In this document: one piece after another, positions 24,870-31,701 of the stretch
Layout of the letters: each line of letters begins with the position of its first letter
Numbering within the stretch: position 1 is the stretch's first letter
Assembly (NCBI GenBank): GCA_000174895.1
Contig: ACOK01000108.1
Coordinates: 25,698-89,697 of the forward strand
Length of the DNA: 64,000 nt
Direction of reading: 5' to 3'
From: Ruminococcus flavefaciens FD-1
Lineage (GTDB): Bacteria; Bacillota; Clostridia; Oscillospirales; Ruminococcaceae
Notes under the pieces: generated by a model
Told to the model about the DNA's origin: nothing
Seen by the model: only the letters and a program-made list of their open reading frames with translations
Database searches by the model: none
Made by a program: the position numbers and the translations under genes

Positions 24870-25814
24870 ATGAACGCAAACACACAGGCACAGATCAACA
24901 GAATGAAGGAGCAGACGATCGGGGTTGAGGTTGAGATGAACAACATCACCCGCAAGGCTGCCGCAAAGCTCGCCGCCGACTTCTTCGGCACGAACCGCTA
25001 CGAGGACACCGCATTCCGCAACGGCTACTACACTTGGAGCGCTTGGGACGCACAGGGACGCGAGTGGAAATTCCAGCGCGACGTGAGCATCAGCGGACCG
25101 GACAGCGAAAAGTGCGAACTGGTCACACCGATCCTGCACTACGAGGACATCGAAACCCTGCAGGAGCTGATCAGACGCCTTCGCAAGGCGGGCGCAAAGA
25201 GCGACTACACCAGAGGCTGCGGAGTTCACATTCACATTGGCGCAGCGGGACACACACCGCAGAGCCTGCGAAACCTCGCAAACCTGATGGCAAGCCACGA
25301 AACGCTGATCGCCGAAGCAATCAAGGTTGACAGCAGCCGCATGAACCGCTACTGCAGAACGGTAAACCCGAATTTCCTGCAGCAGCTCAACAAGAAGAAG
25401 CCCACCACGATGGCACAGCTTGCAGACATCTGGTACGGCGCACAGGGATGCGACTACGGCAGAACCCACCACTACAACGACAGCCGCTACCATATGCTGA
25501 ACCTCCACGCCACCTTCACAAAGGGCACGATTGAATTCCGCCTTTTCCAGTTCGACAAGCCCGCAGGCGGCAAGCAGAACGGGCTTCACGCAGGCAAGCT
25601 CAAGAGCTACATTCAGCTTTGCCTCGCAATGAGCCAGATGGCAAAAGACCTGCGCAGCGCAAGCCCGAAGGAACAGCAGAAAGAAAACAAAAAGTTCGCG
25701 ATGCGGACTTGGCTGATGAGAATGGGCTTCATTGGCGACGAATTCGCAACGGCAAGAGAAACCCTGACGCAGAACCTTACCGGCGACAACGCCTTCCGAT
25801 TCGGCAGACCTTAA
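24870..25814 (+). CDS. Amidoligase-family protein (Amidoligase_2)
   Basis: The 314-residue protein has the glutamine-synthetase-like amidoligase pattern (PF12224): IGVEVEMNNITRKAAAKLAA, WKFQRDVSIS, KCELVTPILHYEDIETLQEL, GCGVHIHIGAAGHT and TIEFRLFQFD. These carry the conserved Glu pairs, GVHIH and EFR residues expected for ATP-dependent amide-bond formation. In this family, genes commonly occur with gamma-glutamylcyclotransferases, and one is encoded in the next cassette. The start at 24870 follows CAGGAGG; longer in-frame versions would begin inside the promoter. The C-terminal 40 residues repeat the tail of the 23781 protein. The substrate is unknown. Confidence 0.85.
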   Translation: MNANTQAQINRMKEQTIGVEVEMNNITRKAAAKLAADFFGTNRYEDTAFRNGYYTWSAWDAQGREWKFQRDVSISGPDSEKCELVTPILHYEDIETLQELIRRLRKAGAKSDYTRGCGVHIHIGAAGHTPQSLRNLANLMASHETLIAEAIKVDSSRMNRYCRTVNPNFLQQLNKKKPTTMAQLADIWYGAQGCDYGRTHHYNDSRYHMLNLHATFTKGTIEFRLFQFDKPAGGKQNGLHAGKLKSYIQLCLAMSQMAKDLRSASPKEQQKENKKFAMRTWLMRMGFIGDEFATARETLTQNLTGDNAFRFGRP

Positions 25815-25835
25815 CCGGTCTGCCGCCACGGGCAA

Positions 25836-25931
25836 GGGCGGCGAAACAGCCGCCCACAGCGCCCCGTGTGGGGTGGTACGGGTATCCTCCGAGTAACTGC
25901 CCCTTTCGGTAAAAAGCCCTGTACGGGGCGC
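25836..25931 (+). ncRNA. Candidate structured RNA, copy 1
   Basis: A GGGCGGC/GCCGCCC hairpin (25836-25855) is followed by a nine-base pairing of GCGCCCCGT (25859-25867) with ACGGGGCGC (25923-25931). The enclosed loop has GGGTATCCT (25880-25888) and CCCTTTCGGTAA (25901-25912). The same two boxes, 20 bases apart and enclosed by a different stem, recur at 26790-26821. No known RNA family was recognised. Confidence 0.5.
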
Positions 25932-25952
25932 ACACGGCGCAAACTGCGGCAA

Positions 25953-26040
25953 GGCATATTCTACACAACTGCAAGCCCGGAAATCCACATATCTTTTGTA
26001 GCTTTATCGGCTTGATATAGTGCCGGAAAAGAGTTAATAT
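25953..26040 (+). promoter_or_regulatory. Cassette promoter module, copy C
   Basis: TTGATA (26012-26017), 17 bases, TAATAT (26035-26040). The upstream element reads GCATATTCTACACAACTGC from 25953. It drives the gamma-glutamylcyclotransferase and zinc-ribbon pair. Confidence 0.88.
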
Positions 26041-26087
26041 GTGCGTACCGGAACGAAAACGGAATCCAAGACAAAAGGAGAAAAGCA

Positions 26088-26549
26088 ATGAAAAGATACT
26101 ACCTCGCATACGGTTCAAACCTGAACATCCGCCAGATGCGGTACCGCTGCCCGACCGCCAAGCCCATCGGCATTACGGTGATCCCCGACTACGAGTTGCT
26201 TTACAAGGGCAGCAAGACCGGCGCGTACTTGACCATTGAACCGAAGAAGAACGGCATCGTTCCGATCGCGGTATGGGAGGTCACCACCGACGATGAGAAA
26301 CGGCTGGACGCCTACGAGGGCTGCCCGACCTTCTATTACAAGAAGGAAGTTCGCCTGCCGGTGAAGCTGGCGAACAGCAAGACCAAGCGACTGACCGCTT
26401 TCGTATACATCATGCACGAGGAGCGCAGCCTCGGCATTCCGTCGCTTGCCTACATCCGTACCTGTGAGGAAGGCTACCGGAACTTCGGCTTCGACACCAA
26501 GTTCCTCGATGCCGCCTACGAGATCAGCGCAAAGGAGGTGCAGCGATGA
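26088..26549 (+). CDS. Gamma-glutamylcyclotransferase (AIG2/GGCT-like)
   Basis: The 153-residue protein has the GGCT phosphate-loop-like YLAYGSNLNIRQMRYRCP at the N-terminus, then LTIEPKKNGIVPIAVWEVT and EKRLDAYEGCPTFYYKKEV, with the catalytic Glu of the DxxEG element and FVYIMH beta strand. GGCT enzymes cleave gamma-glutamyl amides by cyclising the glutamyl group. With an amidoligase one cassette upstream, the two could make and reverse a glutamyl-type modification. The ATG has a strong AAAGGAG site. It overlaps the zinc-ribbon gene by 4 bases. Confidence 0.9.
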   Translation: MKRYYLAYGSNLNIRQMRYRCPTAKPIGITVIPDYELLYKGSKTGAYLTIEPKKNGIVPIAVWEVTTDDEKRLDAYEGCPTFYYKKEVRLPVKLANSKTKRLTAFVYIMHEERSLGIPSLAYIRTCEEGYRNFGFDTKFLDAAYEISAKEVQR

Positions 26550-26749
26550 AAGACCGCAACAACGAGCCGCGCATCTGCCCGAAATGCGGGCAGGCGTACA
26601 CCGCACGACCAGCCCTTTCCCGCGTGGATAACAGCCTGATCTGCCCCGACTGCGGAACACGTGAGGCGCTTGAAAGCATCGGCGTCGGACGCGAGGAACA
26701 GGACAAGATTCTCGGCATCATCCACGAGAAGTACGAAGGCGAAGAATAA
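26546..26749 (+). CDS. Small zinc-ribbon protein of the GGCT cassette (67 aa)
   Basis: The protein has CPKCGQAYTARPALSRV and then ICPDCGTREALESIGV, two CPxC knuckles about 24 residues apart, followed by a short charged helix (EEQDKILGIIHEKYEG). It would fold as a zinc ribbon. The ATGA overlap with the GGCT gene indicates translational coupling, so the two probably act together. Similar small proteins occur next to GGCT genes in Firmicutes mobile elements. No enzymatic motif is visible; nucleic acid or protein binding is possible. Confidence 0.8.
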   Translation: MKDRNNEPRICPKCGQAYTARPALSRVDNSLICPDCGTREALESIGVGREEQDKILGIIHEKYEGEE

Positions 26750-26751
26750 GG

Positions 26752-26858
26752 CGCACAGAGCCGCCACGTTGCAACGAGTGGCGCGGGATGGGTATCCTTA
26801 AAACGGTATCCCTTTCGGTAACCCGCCCCACACAGGGCGCGTGTGCGGCTCTTGTGCG
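26752..26858 (+). ncRNA. Candidate structured RNA, copy 2
   Basis: CGCACAGAGCCGC (26752-26764) pairs with GCGGCTC and TGTGCG at 26845-26858 apart from a small bulge. The loop has GGGTATCCT (26790-26798) and CCCTTTCGGTAA (26810-26821), spaced as in copy 1 at 25880-25912. Stem sequences differ between copies while loop boxes are kept, which suggests conserved structure. Confidence 0.5.
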
Positions 26859-26861
26859 ATG

Positions 26862-26947
26862 TACAATACGGCGCTGAAATGCAGGCAATGCTTGTCACAT
26901 TTATTTTTCCGATAATGCTTGATATATCCTCGGTTCAGAGTTAATAT
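26862..26947 (+). promoter_or_regulatory. Cassette promoter module, copy D
   Basis: TTGATA (26919-26924), 17 bases, TAATAT (26942-26947), followed by GTCACTACCG. The upstream element is the most diverged copy (GATGTACAATACGG). It drives the DUF3846 gene. Confidence 0.85.
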
Positions 26948-26992
26948 GTCACTACCGCAGGAGAAGCGGAATAAACACAAAGGAGCATTCAT

Positions 26993-27346
26993 ATGAACAT
27001 TTTAGTTGTTGAACCGGGCAAGCGCCCCTACGCAAAGGAGATCAGCGGAGAGCTTGAAAGCCTGCAGCAGACGGTCGGCGGATACATTCAGGCGATTTAC
27101 CCCTTCGATGATCCGGTTGCACTGGTGTGCGAGGAGGAAGCCCTCTACCACCCGGAGCAGAAGTGGAACCGCCCGATCAAGGGTTACGGCGTCATCAAGG
27201 GGACATTCTTCCTTTGCGGCTTGGGCGAGGATGACTTCACCGACCTGCCGCAGGAGCTGACCGAAAAGTACACGGAGTTCTTCCGGCAGGCATACGATTT
27301 CGTGTTGGTCGGCAACATCCTGATGCCGATCCCCATGAGCGAATAA
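26993..27346 (+). CDS. DUF3846 protein (117 aa)
   Basis: The protein matches DUF3846: MNILVVEPGKRPYAKEI, then LQQTVGGYIQAIYPFDDPVA and a C-terminal QAYDFVLVGNILMPIPM. DUF3846 proteins are small, occur in phages, plasmids and conjugative elements of Firmicutes and Actinobacteria, and have no established function. It is the single gene of cassette D, with an AAAGGAG ribosome site. A GGCGGGTGT/ACACCCGCC stem lies right after the gene and overlaps the operator of copy E. Confidence 0.85.
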   Translation: MNILVVEPGKRPYAKEISGELESLQQTVGGYIQAIYPFDDPVALVCEEEALYHPEQKWNRPIKGYGVIKGTFFLCGLGEDDFTDLPQELTEKYTEFFRQAYDFVLVGNILMPIPMSE

Positions 27347-27360
27347 CAGAAAAGCGGCGG

Positions 27361-27448
27361 GTGTAATATACACAACACCCGCCACACATTTTCCCCGTAT
27401 CTTCTGTAGTTTTAGCGGCTTGATATAATGTGCTTTTAGAGTTAATAT
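27361..27448 (+). promoter_or_regulatory. Cassette promoter module, copy E
   Basis: TTGATA (27420-27425), 17 bases, TAATAT (27443-27448). The upstream element GTGTAATATACACAA starts at 27361, 59 bases from the -35 box as in copy B, and is the best palindrome of the set. It drives the acidic protein gene. Confidence 0.9.
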
Positions 27449-27504
27449 GTACACAACGGAAGGGCAAAGCCCGCCGGAAACTACGAAACACGGAGGAAAA
27501 AACA

Positions 27505-27849
27505 ATGATCAGCTACGGAATGGCAAAGGCAAGAGCAATGGCAGGCAGAGACGACTGGAACGAGCGCGAGGCGATCAAGAGCGCGACGATCCTTTGGTAC
27601 GACACCGAGGAGGAAGGATACGAACTGGAGATCGAGAACGAGGACGACCTCGACGCAGAGGACTTCAGGGCTTGGGTTGAGGAGAACTCCGACAGCCTTG
27701 CGCAGGAGGATGCAGCCGCAAACGGCACGACCTTCGAGGGCATCGAGGAGATCGAGTACGAAACCGAATGGATTGACGACGATGCCCTTTTTGACGAAGA
27801 CTACGCAGCCGCCTGCGAAAGCGAATGGGAATGGATGACCGGCAGATAA
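27505..27849 (+). CDS. Highly acidic accessory protein (114 aa)
   Basis: After a short start (MISYGMAKARAMAGRDDWNE) the protein is dominated by Asp and Glu: TEEEGYELEIENEDDLDAED, FEGIEEIEYETEWIDDDA and SEWEWMTGR, with few basic residues. Net charge is strongly negative. No family was recognised. The ATG at 27505 has CGGAGG upstream. The composition and the anti-defence-like setting suggest a possible DNA mimic such as Ocr or ArdA, but this is inference; other acidic phage proteins have unrelated roles. Confidence 0.7.
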   Translation: MISYGMAKARAMAGRDDWNEREAIKSATILWYDTEEEGYELEIENEDDLDAEDFRAWVEENSDSLAQEDAAANGTTFEGIEEIEYETEWIDDDALFDEDYAAACESEWEWMTGR

Positions 27850-27902
27850 GCCGGTCGCCCCACCGGGGCGGCACAGCGCGTTTCTGCGGCTCCTGTGGGC
27901 GG

Positions 27903-27988
27903 GCGTAAAGTACACAAACAAGCGAAAAAAACCACAGCGATCATTGTTATTACTCACACTTGATATATCCGCCGTTTAGAGTTAATAT
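27903..27988 (+). promoter_or_regulatory. Cassette promoter module, copy F
   Basis: TTGATA (27960-27965), 17 bases, TAATAT (27983-27988), followed by GTGTACAACGGA, close to copy E. The upstream element is GCGTAAAGTACACAAAC. It drives the last cassette gene. Confidence 0.88.
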
Positions 27989-28045
27989 GTGTACAACGGA
28001 ACGGGAAACCGAGCCGAAAACTACGAAAAAACGGAGGAAAACATT

Positions 28046-28285
28046 ATGTGGCATGAAGGTACGATTGGAGTTCCGAAGGGAGACGGCAAGTACACGGTCG
28101 TTCATTACTGGGTGAAAGCCTACGACGCGGGCAGCCAGTACGGAATCGACGGCGGCAGGATCAGCAAGCTGACGCTGAAGATCAGCGGAGAGGTTGTTTA
28201 CAACTACGACCGGGGGCTGGATGTTCCGCCGCAGAACGAGGCAGCGGAAATGGCGCTGGCGATCTTGATGCACGAATACAACTAA
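28046..28285 (+). CDS. DUF7678-like small protein (79 aa)
   Basis: The protein starts MWHEGTIGVPKGDGKYTVVH and contains YDAGSQYGIDGGRISKLTLK and VVYNYDRGLDVPPQ, a pattern I associate with DUF7678. It is beta-rich and has no catalytic motif. The ATG at 28046 follows CGGAGG; an upstream in-frame ATG lies in the promoter itself. It is the last cassette; a terminator separates it from the large terminase. Confidence 0.7.
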   Translation: MWHEGTIGVPKGDGKYTVVHYWVKAYDAGSQYGIDGGRISKLTLKISGEVVYNYDRGLDVPPQNEAAEMALAILMHEYN

Positions 28286-28292
28286 AAACACG

Positions 28293-28323
28293 AAGGCGGC
28301 TACCGGAGGGCAGCCGCCTTTCT
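28293..28323 (+). terminator. Terminator at the end of the cassette array
   Basis: AAGGCGGCT (28293-28301) and AGCCGCCTT (28312-28320) form a nine-base stem followed by TTTCTC. It ends 17 bases before the large terminase start. Confidence 0.75.
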
Positions 28324-28339
28324 CATGGAGGTGAGGCAC

Positions 28340-29941
28340 TTGCGAAAGCTGAAAGACTATACACCGACCAAGTTCATGGCGGAGGATTCCCATTATGACA
28401 AAGCCGCCGCTGACTACGCAGTCCGGTTCATTGAGTGCCTTGCCCACACAAAAGGTACATGGGCGGGAAAGCCGTTCGAGTTGATCGACTGGCAGGAGCG
28501 CATCATCCGTGATCTGTTTGGCGTTCTGAAGCCCAACGGCTACCGCCAATTCAACACGGCATACATCGAAATTCCGAAGAAGAACGGAAAGTCAGAGCTT
28601 GCCGCTGCGGTCGCCCTGCTGCTTACCTGCGGCGACGGCGAGGAACGTGCCGAGGTGTACGGCTGCGCTGCAGACCGCCAGCAGGCTGCGATCGTATTCG
28701 ATGTCGCCGCCGACATGGTGCGGATGTGTCCTGCGCTGAACAAGCGCGTCAAAATCCTGACCTCGCAGAAGCGCATCGTATACACGCCGACCAACAGCTT
28801 CTATCAGGTGCTTTCCGCCGAGGCGTACAGCAAGCACGGCTTCAACATCCACGGAGTCGTGTTTGATGAGCTGCACACGCAGCCAAATCGAAAGCTGTTT
28901 GACGTTATGACGAAAGGTTCCGGCGATGCACGAATGCAGCCGCTGTATTTTCTGATTACGACAGCAGGCACGGACACGAACAGCATCTGCTACGAGCAGC
29001 ACCAGAAGGCGCAGGATATTCTGGAAGGGCGCAAGATCGACAAGACCTTCTATCCGGTCATCTACGGCGCTCCCGATGACGCAGACTGGACTTCTCCGGA
29101 GGTGTGGAAAAACTCAAATCCGTCCCTCGGTGAAACAATCGGCATGGACAAGGTTGAGGCTGCCTGCGAATCCGCCAAGCAGAATCCCGGCGAAGAAAAC
29201 GCCTTCCGGCAGCTCCGTCTGAATCAATGGGTGAAACAGACCGTCCGCTGGATGCCGATGCACAAGTGGGACGCCTGTAAGGTTGATTTTGACGAATCGC
29301 TGCTGGAAGGGCGTGTATGTTATGGCGGTCTCGACCTCTAGTCAACGACGGATATTACCGCATTTGTGCTGGTGTTTCCACCGACCGACGAGGACGACCA
29401 TTATTATATTCTGCCGTATTTCTGGCTGCCGGAGGAAACGCTTGACCTGCGCGTCCGGCGCGACCATGTGCCGTATGACCTCTGGCAGCGGCAGGGCTTC
29501 CTGATGACGACCGAGGGCAACGTCGTTCACTACGGCTTCATCGAAAACTTCATCGAGGAGCTTGGCACCCGTTTTAATATCCGGGAGATTGCCTTCGACC
29601 GCTGGGGTGCTGTGCAGATGTCGCAGAACCTTGAGGGGCTGGGCTTCACGCTGGTGCAGTTCGGTCAGGGCTACCGTGATATGTCGCCGCCGACCAAAGA
29701 ACTGATGAAGCTGACGCTGGAGCAGAAGATCGCCCACAACGGGCATCCGGTTCTCCGCTGGAACATGGACAACATTTTCATCAAGCGTGATCCGGCGGGC
29801 AACATCAAGCCGGATAAAGAAAAATCCACCGAAAAAATCGATGGATCTGTTGCAACTATTATGGCTCTTGACCGTGCGATACGCTGCGGAAACGACTCCG
29901 GCGACAGCATTTATGATGAGAGAGAATTGCTGATTCTTTAA
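28340..29941 (+). pseudogene. terL: Terminase large subunit with in-frame TAG
   Basis: The frame encodes a packaging ATPase-nuclease: FIEIPKKNGKSELAAAVALL (Walker A region is YIEIPKKNGKSELA), VVFDELHTQPNR (Walker B) and TTAGTDTNSICYEQ (coupling motif). A TAG at 29339-29341 interrupts CYGGLDL just before STTDITAFVLVF, where homologues continue with a Ser, and where the nuclease domain starts. The nuclease part is intact in frame (EIAFDRWGAVQMSQNLEGLG, then PVLRWNMDN). TTG at 28340 follows GGAGGTGAGG and is the likely start. TAG is a normal stop elsewhere in this prophage, so the gene should be split. The last few codons are altered by the adjacent antisense insertion. Confidence 0.88.
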
Positions 29942-30380
29942 CTTTAATATAAGCTGAACCACTAAAGACTAGGTTGTCACCTTCTTTAATACGGGAGGTG
30001 GATGCACTACCATATCTGAGATGTTTTTTTTCAAACCATTCTGGAACATAAAATTTGATATGGGGATATTCATTTCTATACCATTCAATTTGTGATTTGG
30101 CAAAAGCTATAAATTTTGGATCTTTATGAAGTAGTTCAAGTTCTCTTCCTTTAAGTTTGCCGATCGTTTTTTTTCTTTCTTTGCCCTTAGGATAAACATC
30201 GCCGGTCCAAGCATCAAGTCTATATCCTTCTATAACAGAATGCGCATGAGGGACGGAGGGATGATCATCACTATCTCCAATCGTAAACTTCCAAGAACAG
30301 TCGAATAGCTTTACTCGAGGTGAATACATTGTAAAGTGACTTCTATGGTCTTTCTGTTTTATCCTAACTCTTTTTCTCAT
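29859..30380 (-). CDS. Antisense accessory protein between terminase and portal
   Basis: This AT-rich gene is inserted in opposite orientation between two genes that are normally adjacent. The protein has HPSVPHAHSVIEGYRLDAWT, GDVYPKGKERKKTIGKLKGR, ELELLHKDPKFIAFAKSQIE and PHIKFYVPEWFEKK, and I do not recognise a family. The last 25 or so residues are read from the antisense of the terminase 3' end, so the original C-terminus was probably lost on insertion or extended by it. The start is an ATG just inside a strong own promoter; the ribosome site is a GGGGG run. It fits a moron. Confidence 0.65.
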   Translation of the reverse strand: MRKRVRIKQKDHRSHFTMYSPRVKLFDCSWKFTIGDSDDHPSVPHAHSVIEGYRLDAWTGDVYPKGKERKKTIGKLKGRELELLHKDPKFIAFAKSQIEWYRNEYPHIKFYVPEWFEKKHLRYGSASTSRIKEGDNLVFSGSAYIKVKESAILSHHKCCRRSRFRSVSHGQEP

Positions 30381-30402
30381 TTCAAAGCCCCCTTTGAAGG
30401 CT

Positions 30403-30432
30403 ATTATAACATACGCCCATAGAAAAAGTCAA
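30403..30432 (-). promoter_or_regulatory. Promoter of the antisense gene at 29859
   Basis: On the minus strand TTGACT (30432-30427) and TATAAT (30408-30403) are 18 bases apart. The box TTGACTTTTTCT also occurs in the promoter at 36156. Confidence 0.82.
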
Positions 30433-30450
30433 CCGAAAGGAGTGATGCAC

Positions 30451-31701
30451 ATGGGTATTTTCAGCGGACTGTTCCGGTCACGGGACAAGCCGAAGGACAG
30501 CTACGACAGTCCGTCCTACAGTTATTTCTTCGGACGGACTCATGCAGGCAAGCGCGTCAACGACCGCACGGCAATGCAGATCATCGCAGTTTATGCCTGC
30601 GTGAGAGTGCTGTCGGAAGCGATCGCACAATTGCCCCTGCACGTTTACCAATACACTGATAACGGAAAAGAGCGAGTGCCGAAGCACCCGCTTTATTTTT
30701 TGCTGCACGATCAGCCCAATCCGGAAATGACATCATTCGTATTCCGGGAAACGCTGATGGCACACCTGCTGATCTATGGCAATGCCTATGCGCAGATCAT
30801 CCGGAACGGCAGAGGTGACGTCATCGGACTGTATCCGCTGATGCCGGATAAGGTGCGTGTTGACCGTGACGATCGCGGCAGGCTCATTTACCGCTACAGC
30901 CGGTACGACGAACACAACCCGAATTTCAGGCAGCAGGGCGAGATCATTCTGCCGATGGAACAGGTTCTGCATATTCCGGGACTGGGCTTTGACGGTCTGG
31001 TCGGATACAGTCCTATTGCAATGGCGAAAAATGCACTCGGTCTGGCGGTCGCCTGTGATGAGTACGGCTCGTCCTTCTTCGCAAACGGTGCAGCGCCCTC
31101 TGCGGTGCTGGAGCATCCGGGCGTGATCAAAAATCCGGAGCGTGTGCGTGAGGCGTGGCAGCGGGCTTACGGCAGCAGCAATGCGCACAAGACGGCGATC
31201 TTGGAGGAAGGCATGAAATACACGCCGATCTCGATTCCCAACAACGAGGCGCAGTTCCTCGAAACACGAAAGTTCCAGATCGAGGAAATTGCCCGCCTGT
31301 ACCGTGTGCCGCTTCACATGATCGGCGACCTCGACCATGCAACATTCAGCAACATCGAGCATCTGTCGCTCGAATTTGTAAAATACACCCTTGATCCGTG
31401 GCTGGTACGCTGGGAACAGGGACTACAGAAAGCACTTCTTTCCCGATTCGGAAAAGGGGCGCTATTTCATTAAATTCAATGTGGAAGGTCTGCTGGCGCG
31501 GCGACTACGCAAGCCGTATGCAGGGCTATGCGACTGCAAGACAGAACGGCTGGATGTCCGCCAACGATATCCGTGAGCTGGAGGATATGAACGCAATTCC
31601 CGAAGAGGAAGGCGGCCAATCTGTATCTGGTGAACGGCAGCTTCACAAAGCTGGAGGACGCAGGCGCTTTCGCAGAGAAAGGAGAAAATGCAGATGAATA
31701 A
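30451..31701 (+). pseudogene. Portal protein with three 3' frameshifts
   Basis: An HK97-type portal: GRTHAGKRVNDRTAMQIIAV, YACVRVLSEAIAQLPLHVYQ, IYGNAYAQIIRNGRGDVIGL and TFSNIEHLSLEFVKYTLDPW. The first frame stops at 31471-31473. The expected C-terminus continues in other frames if one base is removed at each of three places: TTT (31439-31441), GG (31495-31496) and CC (31616-31617). That gives LLPDSEKGRYFIKFNVEGL, RGDYASRMQGYATARQNGWM and NLYLVNGSFTKLEDAGAFAE ending at a TAA overlapping the ClpP start. About 80 residues are affected. The ATG follows AAAGGAG. Confidence 0.88.

Noticed and set aside
24738..25988. A 416-codon antisense frame over the amidoligase
   Set aside because: It is Cys/Val/Ala-rich in the way expected for antisense of a GC-rich gene and conflicts with the promoter modules.
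29339..29341. TAG recoding to a sense codon as an explanation for the terminase stop
   Set aside because: Other genes of the prophage end in TAG directly before the next start (43234-43236) or at a normal length (36727-36729), and no suppressor tRNA was seen.
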